DNA of 64,000 bases from Pseudocercospora fijiensis CIRAD86 (Eukaryota > Ascomycota > Dothideomycetes > Mycosphaerellales > Mycosphaerellaceae): positions 1-64,000 of the forward strand of contig NW_006921543.1 in the NCBI RefSeq assembly GCF_000340215.1, in the 5' to 3' direction. Made by a program: the position numbers and the translations under genes. Under the pieces are notes generated by a model. The model had not been told where the DNA came from and ran no database searches. It was given only the letters and a program-made list of their open reading frames with translations. Each line of letters opens with the position of its first letter. The first letter of the stretch is position 1. This document shows positions 32,476 through 43,832 of this stretch, piece after piece.

Positions 32476-34250
32476 AGCTGCAATATAAATAGGAGTTTCC
32501 TAAAGCTTTTTCTAATAATAATCTATCTTGCTATATACTACTTTTAGGTTAAGACTAAAATAAAGCTCTGCTACTAGTAGCTAGGCCTATTAGTATACTC
32601 TTAAAATAAGACCTTCCTTAGCTACAATTAAGTTTTAGATTAGGGTTTCTTGTTTAAGAAATGCAGCTGTTAATAGTAGCTAAGGCCCTACTATTAGATA
32701 TATAGATTCAGCTATTAGTTAAGTAGGCTAGCGGACTTCTTTATTAGAGAAGCTAGTACTAAACTCCTTCTTCTTAGAATAAAGGTAATTCTTAATCTTC
32801 TTAAAGATAGGTAGAACTTGCTAGATCTTACTATACTTACTAGTACTACCTTAGAGGGCAATAGTTGTATTCTTTAGTAGTAAAAGAATCCGCTAATATA
32901 CTTTTAGATCAGTCTAATCTAAGTATAAAAGCTAATTAAGAAGGATTGATAGTATCTCCTTCTTCTTTCTACTTAGCCTAGCCTTATACTAATTCTTAAT
33001 CTTCTAATTAGTTTTATATTTGTCCTATTTCCTCCTCTCTTTATAATAAATTAATTAATAGCAGAATCTAGCTAAATAGCTCTTAAGATTATTACAAAGA
33101 TACTATTCTAGCGGGTATTATTATCTTTAACTAAAGTATAGATAACTAATGTTATTTAATAACTAGCTAGTATTGCATCTTACTAAAGCTTCTAGAAGTA
33201 CTCTATCCTTTAAACTAATCTACTAATATAGACAATAATATTGTGAAGCTTGCTAATATATCCTCTCTTCCTCTAGATATCTAATATTAGCTTGTTATCT
33301 TTAGCTAATGCAAGCTGTTTAGATAATAGTTCCTCTAAGGGTACAATCCCTAGTAGTAGACTTCTAGTAACAAGATTGAAGATATAACTAATATAGCGTA
33401 CTCTCCTCCTAATAGGATCAAATTCGAATTTAGTAGCAAGATGCTAAAGTGCTATATTATTGTTAGTAGCATTATTAGAAGTAAGCTAACTAAGCTTGTT
33501 ATAGATCCACTAGTAGGAAAGAATCCTAGCTATTGTATTAGCAATCTTTATTCCTAAATAAGCTCTATAGTAAGTAGGTAAGCCTAGTAGAAAGTTGCAG
33601 ATCTTGCTAGTGTTATTAATAAAGTAAACAATAATACTAGTAAGAGCAAGGCTATTGCTAGAGGTCTAGAGATTAAAGCTAATATAAATCCTATTAAGTG
33701 CTGTTTTAAGGACCTTAGTTATAATCCTAGCTAACTAATTATAAATCTTCTAGATCTATCTGCTAATAGTTTAATATGATAGAATATGTGGTTTGCTAAA
33801 TGCATTCAGATACTAAATAATAGCATAAAACTGCGGAGATTCTAGCTATCTATAGGCAATATTATTAATAATAATCTAGTTAAGTAGGAGAGCTTAGAAT
33901 ACTATAGTAGAGAACTTACTGCTTATAAAGTTAGCAATTGCCTAGGTATAAGGCTCTTTCCTTGCTGGTCTAAGTATATTAATAGCTGTTTTCTTAAACA
34001 ACTAATAAGGTTCTTAGTAGCTAGATAGTCTAATATAATGCTTCCTTTATAAATGCTTTATAGCACTTATTGTTTAGTTCTCGCTATTATAGATATATAT
34101 ACTAGTCTTGTTGCTAAGCTTCTTATTATAGCATTTGTAACAGACCTAATGTAATTTTCTAGTATCTATATACTAAAGAGCTTAACTGTGCCTCTAAACC
34201 TATAATGCTAGTGCTCTTTTAGTAATAGCAAGCATATATTTGTCCTTGAA
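32476..34250 (-). pseudogene. hAT1 transposase, N-terminal and central part
   Basis: The minus-strand frame from about 34010 reads QLFKKTAINIL..., then (about 33860-33660) the segment equal to SYQTISRQIQKIYN and an S-F-N-L-Q-T-S box where SFDAWTS is expected. Then LTSNNATNNNIAL stands for the LDNATNND box, followed by FDPIRRRVRYISYIFNL for the RCxxHxxNL box. This is the standard hAT order (BED region, catalytic Asp blocks, RC..H..NL). Trp and Gln codons are mostly stops; the conserved Cys and His of the RCLGH box are Tyr-type changes. The N-terminal BED zinc finger around 34100-34230 is barely readable. Confidence 0.82.
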
Positions 34251-35499
34251 ATCCGAGCGCTTAAAGTTAAGATCTTTTGCTACTACTTACTAGAATAATA
34301 ATTCTAAATTATTAATACTAGTAGCAACACTTAGAGCAATACTTGCTATCTTATTAGCTAAGAAGGCGCTTAGTGTATTTAGTAGCTTCTATCGGTATTA
34401 GGTAATCGCCTTAGCTGCTATTACTAGAATAATCTTAAGTAGAGTTTATAGTAGTAGAGGGCGGCTTAGGATGCTTAACTAACTTCCCCCTAGTATTAGA
34501 GGGAGATCTAGCTAGCTAGATACTAAGATATTATACTTAGAGGGAAGGAGTAATAATTAAGAATCTATACTAATACAGCTGCTTCTTAGCTAATAGAATA
34601 AATAGCTATACTGCTCTTGCTACTAAAGCTAGCTAGTAATAAAAACTCTAAGAGAATCTATTAGTATAATTAGGCTTTAGCTAAATTATAACAAAGGTAG
34701 AACGCGTTACTACTAATTAGAACAGTTTATTATCTAACTTTTAGAGGCTTAGAAGTTAGATCTAAGAAAAAGCTATACTAAAGTCTAAGCTAAAGGGTTA
34801 CTAAGAGGACAACTATAGGGTTAGTAGTAATAGCAATGTTACTAATTTGCATTTTAGGACCTAATACTTAGTAGGGATATTTATCTAGGTAAAAGGGAAT
34901 TGCCTCTTAAAAATAAGCTACTAAGCTAAGATATAGAAAGCAAGATTATTAAATTACTGAATTTATTATTTTCTAAAAATACTACTTTTTAGGATAGTAG
35001 TTATTAACTGCTTTAGATTATAGAGCATCTTTAGCTACAAAACATACTTGTTAGCAAGGCGAATTTTATTCTAAAGAAGAGATAGGAGTATAAGAAAGAA
35101 GTTTAGTGTAATAGCTACTACATTTTTAATAAGTATATTATGTTTTGTACTAGTTTCCTCCGCTAAGGCTCCGCCTAAGCTAGTTAGTTGCAAGGCATAC
35201 TCAAGCAAAGCTAGCAGCTAGAAAGCTACTACTACTCTTTCTAATCTAAGGCTCTAAATACTTATTAAATATATCGTAGTAGTATAGTTAGCCCTTTAGC
35301 CCTATAGCAAAGTTATTAAACCCTAGAAGCTAAACCAAACTCTAAAACTTTTGCTTATAGCAAGAGTATATTAGCTCTTAATAGCCCTTACTTAGTCAAA
35401 TTAAATAAGCTAAAACTCCTATAGCAACAAAAGAAATCCTATATCTAGCTACCTTAAGAAACTCTATCCTACTAAGTAGCCTATCAACTCCTAACTCCT
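34251..35499. other. hAT1 internal sequence without a recognised gene
   Basis: The sequence between the transposase start and the Cys-cluster gene is strongly TA-rich and shows no recognisable product on either strand. It could include a 5' part of the transposase gene that is too mutated to read. Confidence 0.4.
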
Positions 35500-36450
35500 A
35501 ACCTAGCTTAATTACTAGTTGTATTAGAATTATTCTCTTCGTCCTAAGATTCCTTCTGCTCCTTTACCTAACGCTTAGCAAAGCGGAGAGCAATAGTTAA
35601 ACGGGCTAGCTAAGAACGATAATCCTTATTTAGGTTAAATAGGTATATCAAACTAAGAGTACTAACTTGTATGTTTAGTACTAAGCCTTAACTGCCTTCC
35701 TAATTAGATTGAGTCTATATCTAATAAAGGTTTAGAGTTAGATCTCTAATAGACTTATATTCAGTTAACTCCTAAGCTAGCTCTATCTTATATAGGGTTC
35801 TCTTAAGAGGATTAGACCTATTATTAAAGCTGTATATCTTCTAATAATTACTATAAGTACAGTTAGTGTAGGCACTACTAAAAGCATAGTCCTTGCCCTC
35901 TCCTAAATGTATAGTAATACAGCTATTAAATAGGCCCTTATATAGCTAATTAGTCCTAATCTTCTAGCAGTTCTCGCAAGCATTATTACCCTCCTAGAGT
36001 ATAGCACCGAAGCTAAGAGTAGCTATAATAGTTAGGAGGTAGTAGTTGCCTCTATATAAGTTAATACTAAACTATGCTCTATTAAGAACTTCTAAGATAC
36101 TGCGATTAATTTAAAAGCGCTAAATATTAGCGCCCTACTCCTCTAAGACAGAGTAAGGATTTCTATATATATTAATATTCTATAGGTAGCACTAAGAGGT
36201 TAGGAGCAGATATAGTACCTTAATTAAGGTATTAAACTTATTATAAGTTATCTCTCCTTCCTTTAGTAGGTTGCTCTTCTTCTATATAATCTTAAAGCGA
36301 ATTGTACCCTTTCTATTATTCTTATTAAAGTAGAGGTTAGCTAACTTAATTGCCCTAGCAATCTTAGCCTGCTTAGTATATATAGGACCCTTGTTTTGAG
36401 TTATATTAGGTCTCCTAGGATCTTAGCTACTAGCACTACCTCCTAATCTA
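35500..36450 (-). pseudogene. hAT1 second gene, Cys-cluster protein (DUF3716-like)
   Basis: A minus-strand frame runs from about 36450 to 35500, 1.3 kb upstream of the transposase. It has a Lys/Asn-rich start, then NACENCQKIRTN with a following SCITIHLG, and, 30 residues on, a second cluster NCTYSNYQKIYSF. The paired CxxC...C / C..C..... layout resembles the fungal DUF3716 cysteine domain (ACxxCxxxxGPFxxC ... CxxC). A long Gln/Glu-rich tail follows. TAG/TAA codons replace Gln and Trp. It lies between the hAT1 ends and on the same strand as the transposase, so it is probably an element-borne accessory gene or captured host gene. The domain name is from memory and moderately sure. Confidence 0.55.
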
Positions 36451-37268
36451 GTTAGGAGGACTATTGCTATCTTGCTCTTTCTGCCTTGCTCTTTCTTTCT
36501 TACTAAGTCTAAGTTAGTTAAGGAGGGAGGGTAGTAAAGAGCCTATTACTAATAGAGAAGGTGCTGCTACTAGTATTAGGTATATTAGACTAAGGTTAGA
36601 TTAGTATTAGATTAATATTAGAAGGTAGTAGTTGCTAGTTGCTAGTTGCTAGTTACTAGTTGCTAGTTACTAGTTGCTAGTAGTAGTTATAGTATATAGA
36701 AGAGAAAGTTAGTAGTTAAAGAAATAGTCCTTTTTAACTGCTAGCTTAGGAGCTTAGGCTATATATAGCTGTAGCAATTACAAGCTTTATTATATATGCT
36801 AGAAGTAAAGGCAAGAAGTGAAGCTACTAACTAATATATACTAGAAAATCTAAGGTATTACTAGCTATTTTGTTAGCTAAAATTATATTAATAAAGCTTG
36901 ATTTGTAGTTAAAAGTTACTAGAAAGTAAGGCAGCTACTAGCTAATACTAGCAGTTAGCAGCTATAAAAGCATATGCTTAACTAAAGCAGAATACTAAAT
37001 ATATATAAAAGAGTAACGAGTTGTTAATAAATTATAAATAGCTATAGCAACTAGCTCCGTACTAATTAGAGATTAACCTCGGTTAGAGCCGAAGGCACGT
37101 ACTTAGATTGCAATCTAGTTAATTAATCTAATCTAGAGAGGCTAGATTGCAATTCAATTTAATCTACTGCCTTAGGAAGCAATTTAATCTAATTCAATCT
37201 AAGGGTCCTAGCAATCCAATTTAATCTAGGGGGTCCTAGATTAATTGAATTAATTATAGACTACACTG

Positions 37269-37276
37269 CTTAGATC
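37269..37276 (+). repeat. Right 8-bp target duplication of hAT1
   Basis: CTTAGATC follows directly after the right terminus and pairs with CTCAGATC on the left. Confidence 0.85.
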
Positions 37277-37854
37277 TTATACTATATAGCAGTTCTTCGG
37301 ACTTACCTATAGAATTCCTTTAGGGAATACAAGTTCTATTAGTGCGTACTTATACAAAGCGGATCGAACTAACTAGACTGCTTAGAACCTATATAGCAGT
37401 TCGTCGGACTTAACCTAGGAGGCGGCTAAGGGGATCTATATATCTATAAGTAGTATTATAGGTTTATAGCCCCTAAGAAATAGAGGTTATATATATCGTA
37501 TATTATACTAGTATATACCTATAGATACATATCGGATATATCCGAATACTAGGATATCCGAGTAATACCAAGTAGCTTAGTAGGTTATAGGCGGGATATT
37601 AGCGTATCCGATAACTCCGCCTTATATATATATAACGAGCTTGCCTAAAAGAGTCGTATATATAGTATATTATAGAGCGTATATACTATCTATAGGTTAG
37701 TAGACCCTATTACTATCTATAAGAGAGGGCGGTAGGGCGGGTATCGCGCGCCGTTATAGGGCTAAGGTAAGTAAAGAAAAGAATGCTCTTTAGTAGAGAT
37801 ATAAAAACTTTAGTAAAGTTAAATTAGCAATAGTAATAGTAATCTTAGTAAGAA
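37277..37854. other. Repeat-derived sequence right of hAT1
   Basis: The first 120 bases contain two related copies of a TATATAGCAGTTCTTCGGACTT phrase (about 37283 and 37399). The rest is TA-rich with a TATATATATATAACGAG stretch near 37625, and could be a solo LTR of an unidentified element. No coding frame was seen. Confidence 0.45.
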
Positions 37855-38092
37855 GTCTATAGTAATAGTAATAGTAATAGTAATAGTAATAGTAATAGTA
37901 ATAGTAATAGTAATAGTAATAGTAATAGTAATAGTAATAGTAATAGTAATAGTAATAGTAATAGTAATAGTAATAGTAATAGTAATAGTAATAGTAATAG
38001 TAATAGTAATAGTAATAGTAATAGTAATAGTAATAGTAATAGTAATAGTAATAGTAATAGTAATAGTAATAGTAATAGTATTAGTAATAGTA
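37855..38092 (+). repeat. (AGTAAT)n microsatellite, about 39 units
   Basis: An almost perfect array of the six-base unit AGTAAT runs directly up to the LTR of copy B. One unit near the end is ATTAGT. Confidence 0.95.
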
Positions 38093-41000
38093 TATAAGAA
38101 GGGTTATATTAGCAGGTAGATAGGGTAGTAGTAGGTATAAGTAGTATTCGATAGAGATCTAAAAGGAGAAGGAGGAAGGTAGGCTAGTTAGCCTAACGCT
38201 AAGCCCTACCTAAGGCACTAAGACCCTAGCTTCACTTAGCCTAGTTATATACTAATTACGTGTAACCTCTTTAGCCCTAATATACACTTCCCTTCTAAAG
38301 GCCGCGCCCTCGTAGCCTATCTATATTCCGACCTCGACCTCTATTGCTACTAACTTAGCAAGTCTAATAAGCTACTTAGCCCGCGCTAAATTGAACACTT
38401 AACTACCTAATTATGTAACTATTGTCAAACCTTACCTTATAATACAATATCTAACTCTAACTACGCTATCCTTATATATAATAAAGTAATATATATCTAT
38501 AAGAATTAAGGACTATCGACTAATTATAATGCGGGCGCGTCTTCCCTACTATAATAGGTAGACGTACGGGGTATTATGGTACTGCCTCCGCTCTAAGTAA
38601 TATCGTTTCAAGTTCTTTGCGTCTACTCTAAAAGACCTAGCAATGTCCGCTTCTAAGGGTTGTTCTTATCATTACGAGGACTATTATTTACTATCGTAGT
38701 TTTACTAGCCCTAATTAGTTAGGTTTAGTAGCCTTCAATTATTAATTAATCTTATCTTTTTAAAAACGCAGTTCGTCTAGTTTCTATAGATAAAGGCTAT
38801 TATAAGTGTAATAGTTAAGGTTTGCCTCGCTTAAAGGGTCGGAAAGATCGAGGAGTAACCTATTATCCGCAAGATCGACCCTAGCTAGCTTAGCTCTATA
38901 TTTTTGCCCTTAGTTAGTCTATTAGTCGCTTAATCTTCAAGTTTTAACTTAGTTAGCGTAGTGCAGGTAAGATTGCTTTTTATAGATATAGCGGCGATAA
39001 TAAGTAAGGTTAGCAACGGCAGCGAGTAGGTAATGTTAATAATAGCGGCGCTAGTTATCTTAGCGCTAACTTTACCTTACTTCCGAATTCCTTCTTCGAC
39101 TAATAATATACTCCGCAATACTATTACTAATATAGCCGCGCCGCCTTTTAGTATATCGCTAGCTCGTACTATAACGCTATCGTTATTATCGCTAATACTA
39201 TTCGCCTACGCGTGCGCGCCGCCCCTACCGACCGCCTAGGCCTTAGGGCTCCGATAGGACGTAGAAACAAGAGGGGCGCTAAGAGAAGGGTTTTATAGGG
39301 TGCTCTAGTAAAGAGGTAGATCCCTTAAAAGGCTAGGCGATTGCTTAGCGCTTATTAATAACCGGTGCGCGTTTACTATAGTAGTATAGTCTTATTGTCC
39401 CTTACTAATAATTGCTTGCCTCTAATTAGTTAGCTTAATAGTACCTCGGAGGTAGTATTGTTCCTAGGTCTCTCTAGCGGTTCTAGCGATACTATAGGCC
39501 CTTAGCCTTCTTCTTATTCTTTATACTAGTCTAATACTCGTCTAATAACTTAGTTATATCCTTAAAAGAGCCTTTATCTTCCTACGAGTCCTATTTAGGC
39601 GAATAGCCTTACTATCTTAGCAGGTACTCCTTCTTGCCTTACCTAGTCCGATGCTTTAGTATACGCTCTATAGACTATAGCTCTTTACTATCGGCTAAGA
39701 CTTCTTCTAACTTAGTAGGCGCTTTATCGCCTTCGCGCTAATAGTATAGTTTAAGGAGGGATATATAGAAGGTATCGTAGATAGTATAATAAGGGGGAAG
39801 CTATAATTAATAGGCCTATATAGAAGAGCCCTTAAGTTCTCGAACGCGGAATAGGCTAATATATCTTAGTGCGAGCTTAGGCCTTGTTTTACTATTAGGG
39901 GATAGGTATTTGCGGATACGGAGGTTCTTCGTACTAAGCATAACTATATCGCCTTACTTAAAGGTTATTAGCGTATAGTGTTTATTATAATAGGCCTTCT
40001 AATAGGCCTAGGCCTTTGCTAGTTTATTAGCTATCTTAGCGTAAATTTCTCGTATCTTTTAAACCCTCTTAATAGCTGCTAGTGTCTTAGGGGTTAATAC
40101 TTAATACGCTTCCCTTTCCTTACGCTCGGCCTCGAGCGAGGTAAATAGACCTTGTAGTAAGATAGCATTTTAGCCTATTATAGCTATATATGGTAAGACC
40201 TTAGTTAATAAGTATATACTATTGTTATATACGAATTCTATAGGTTGTAGGAGGTTAACCTAATCCTCGGGTTTCTTATTAATATAACTACGCAGGTACT
40301 GCTATAGGGTAGTATTCTGCCTCTCGGTCTAGCTATCTATCTATAGATAGAAGGCTATAGATAGCCGATGCTTGAGTCTTAGCTATAGGTATATCTTACT
40401 CTAATAGTAAGATATAAATGTCGAGCCTCGGTTAGAAACTATCCCCTTAGGGGTTCCCTAATAGCTATAGAAGATATTGTTCTATAGTACTTTAGCTGTA
40501 TTAATAGTAGTCTAATCCTTCCGAGCGGGGATATAGCGAGCGCCCTTAGTAAACTAGTCTACGACGACTAGGATAGCGTTAAAGATGTCTTTGCTTTCTC
40601 TTTACTTAGTAGAGGGAAGACCTATAATAAAGTCTATTATAAGCTCTACAAATAGCTTATAAGGGATTAGTAATAAGGACAACTCGCTAAAAGGCTAATG
40701 CTTTAGTGCCTTAATACGTTAATATACGGTATACGTGTTTGCGTAGTCCTTTATATCCCGCTTACTATTTAGCTAGTAGTATATACGCGATAGTAGCTCC
40801 TGCGACCTCTCTATACTATAGTAACTAGCAAGCTTACTATTATAGTGTCGCTTAAGAAGCTCTCGTCGTATCGAATGCTCGGTAGGGATATATAATCTGC
40901 CCTTATAGCGTAAATAGCTATCGGCATTAATCGACTAATTTTGCTAGATCGAGTCTTACGGCTACTTCTAAGCTAATCTATACAAGCCGTAGTAAAGGCG

Positions 41001-43003
41001 TCCCTTTACTAAGCACGTAATAGCTTATCTATAAATGCACGGCTATTACTGTCTATAAGTTCGCTTAATAGTACCCTCGCTGTCTTACGTAGTACGTACT
41101 ATATATATCTAGTAGCACTAGTAGCCGGATTAACTATAGTAGTACTTTAATCGCTATTACTATATATAGCGATATCGACTAGGGAGTTATCGTAACCCTT
41201 CCTATTAGTATTATTAAGCTTAATACGCACTATTAATATAGTAAGAGCATTAATATGCTTCAAGCCGTCGCGGAGTCCGGTAAGCCGCTTATCCTACGCT
41301 TACCTTACTACGAGGTCTATAGCAATCTTATACTATAGGGTTAGAAACAATAAATTAATAGATTAGGTTTCGCTATCGTAATTAGGTCGCCTCGATAGGC
41401 TATTAGCAGGGTTGCTTACGCCTAGCCGATATAATATATTAAAATCAAACCTAGCGAGGTAGACGGCCTATCTAGCCTATCGACCTATAACCCTAGTAAC
41501 CCTAGTAATACTACGGAGGTTATTATAGTCTATATAGACCTATATCGTATATTGAGCCCTATCGAGGTAGTGCCTCTAATACTTAAAGGCCTCGACAATA
41601 GCTAGTAACTCTTACTCCTAGGTCTCGTAGCGACGCTTAGTATTAATTATCTTCCTTAAGAAGAAGGCAATTAGGTACTTATAATAGTCCTTGTCCAATT
41701 GTTATAATATAATAGCTAATATAGCAAACTGTAAAGCGTTAGTCTTAATACGGATTAGTTTGCCTAGTACGAAGTAGTATAATAAGGGGATTTTAGTAAA
41801 GCGTTGCTTTAAACCGTTAAAAGCGGCTTGTGCCTTATTAGTCTATTTGAACTCTCTAGATAGGTTAGCCTTGGTTTTAGTAAGCTTAGTTAGGGGCATT
41901 ACATGCCGTAAATAGCTCTTAATAAAGCGACGATAGAAATTAGCGAAGCCGAGGAATAATTAAAGCTCCTTAATACTAGTAGGTATTAGCTACTTAGTAA
42001 TAGTCTTAATCCGATTAGGATTAGCCTTAATACCCTTAGTTAATACGAGGAAGCTAAGGAAGGCTACCTCCTTAGTAGCAAAGGTGCATTTAGAAGGCTT
42101 ACAATATAGTCTATAGGTCCTTAGGCGATTAAGTACCTCACGTACTATAGCCTAGTGCTCTATAATGTTAGGTAAATAGGTACAAACTAGGATATTATCT
42201 AGGTAAACTATATAGAGGTAGTCTAGTAGGCCCGATAGAGCCCGATTAATATAGGACTAGAATGTAGTAGAGGCATTAGCTAGGCCAAATAGTATAACTA
42301 AGTACTTAAAATAGCTATAGCGAATACGGAAGGCTGTTTTCTATTTATCGCCCTTACGAATATAGATACGATAGTACGCATCCTTAATGTCTAGTATAGT
42401 ATAGAAATAGGCGCTAGAAAGGCGATCGAGGGTCTTATTAATAAGCGGAAGTAGGTAGCGGTCCTTAATAGTAACAGTATTAAGCCCCCGATAATCGATA
42501 TATAGGCGTAGGCTACTATCCTTCTTTAGTACGAATAGGATAGGTGCACTAGTAGGGCTATTGCTATACTAAATTCGACTATTAGCTAGGTTCTTATCTA
42601 GGTACTTACGCAATATAGCAAGCTCTCGTTTACTACTAAGGTTATAGAGGGGCCTAAAAGGAACCTCCTTACCCTATATAATATCGATCTTATAGTCCGT
42701 CTCTTTAAATATAGGCAATATCGATACTAGGTAGTATTTAAACACATTAATATAGGTCTCTCGAATAGGCTATAGTATACGAGCAAGCTAATTAGGGTCT
42801 ATGCTATTAGGGGGTATAGGTTTATCGTTATTACCTAATAGGTCGACTATCAGGTTAGCTATAGTAGGTATTAGGTTGCCGATAAATAGGACCCTAATAT
42901 CGTTAGGGCACTCGCTAGCATTAATGTGTTTAATGTCCTCTTTTCTAGCGATTCTAAATCGCTACTATTAGCTATCTAGGTCTATAGCTACGGTATTAAG
43001 ATA
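38093..43003 (-). mobile_element. Chromodomain gypsy retrotransposon, copy B (5' part missing)
   Basis: The left LTR (38093-38282, about 190 bp) is followed by the same non-coding region, chromodomain (about 39500-39700), integrase, RNase H and RT as in copy A. Colinearity stops near 43003, within the region between protease and RT, and unrelated sequence follows, so gag, the knuckle, protease and the right LTR are absent. The RT box reads YLDN. The element carries the 68-codon antisense frame at 39033-39239. Stops are numerous. Confidence 0.9.
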
Positions 43004-43267
43004 CGCTCTATAGAGCGGAGACAGACACGATTCTAGTATATAAAGATAATTAATTGTCGGTTAGTTACTAGCCTAGGAAACTATATATATTAATCGTTAT
43101 AATCTGCGGTAGGATCGATAGTATCCGAAGCAGGATCGGCCGTACTACTATCTAAACCGTAACAACCTCCTCCCTAAAAGGAAAGACTTGTACGCCCTCG
43201 TATATAATACGCCGCCTAATGCTTCTCCGTACCGTATTCTATTATTCGTATTATAGTAATGCTAATG

Positions 43268-43420
43268 CTAATACTTATACTAATAGGTGCTATTTACACT
43301 ATATCCTATTAATCGTATACTAATGCTTATACTAATAGGTACTTTCTATACTATATCGTGTTAATCGTATACTAATGCTCGTACTAATAGGTGCTTTCTA
43401 TACTATATCCTATTAATCGC
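43268..43420 (+). repeat. 52-bp tandem repeat, nearly three units
   Basis: Units start at 43268, 43320 and 43372, each built on CTAATGCTTATACTAATAGG with a following CTATACTATATCC/GTATTAATCG part. They lie just downstream (minus strand) of the stop codon of the unknown long gene. Confidence 0.85.
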
Positions 43421-43436
43421 TTATGCTAACGGGTGC

Positions 43437-43635
43437 TTCTTGCTACGCTTAGGGGTAGAAGGCGAACTATCGTCGGCCTAGGCGTTAAAGGCATCGCGCT
43501 TACGCTTGCGCTTTAACTCTAGGGTCTCTATAGAGGGCTCTAGCCGAGTAACGGTCGGTGCAATAGTAACCTTCTTACGAAGGACGTATAGATCTATCTC
43601 CTTAGCGACGCTATTATACGGGCCTATAACCTTAG
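43437..43635 (-). pseudogene. Unknown long gene, C-terminal part (split by copy C)
   Basis: On the minus strand the frame comes out of the copy C target site and reads about 65 codons to a TAA near 43437. It contains a very basic stretch (LKRKRKRDAF) and STPKRSKKHPL close to the end, both resembling nuclear localisation signals. One TAG stands at a probable Gln. Removing copy C and one CTTAG copy makes this part continue in frame from the block at 50745-52877. Product unknown. Confidence 0.6.
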
Positions 43636-43832
43636 TATAAGAAGGGTATGTTAGTAGGTAGATATAGTAGTAGTAGATACGAGTAGTATTCGATAAGGAG
43701 CTAGGAGGAGAGGGAGGAAGGCGGGTAAGTTAGCCTATTACTAAGCGCTAAGCCCTACCTAAGGCATTAAGACCCTAGCTTTACTCGAGCCTAGTTATAT
43801 ACCAATTACGTATAACCTCTTTAGTCCTAATA
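43636..43832 (-). repeat. Copy C 3' LTR (left)
   Basis: Pairs with 50543-50739 and is preceded directly by CTTAG. Confidence 0.92.

Larger units (their letters stand above)
24261..37268 (-). mobile_element. hAT-family DNA transposon (hAT1), interrupted by chromodomain gypsy copy A
   Basis: The ends are inverted: the left starts CAGTGTGGTCTACAATCAAT, and the reverse complement of the right end (to 37268) reads CAGTGTAGTCTATAATTAAT. The first 20 bases differ at three sites, all C/T or G/A. Flanks are an 8-bp duplication, CTCAGATC (24253-24260) and CTTAGATC (37269-37276), differing by one CA-to-TA change. Both the CAGTG terminus and the 8-bp duplication are hAT features. Just inside each end lie degenerate AATCTAATCTA-type subterminal repeats (about 24300-24440 and 37110-37260). 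Without the inserted retrotransposon the element is about 5.75 kb. It encodes a transposase and a second Cys-rich protein, both on the minus strand and both full of stops. Confidence 0.92.
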
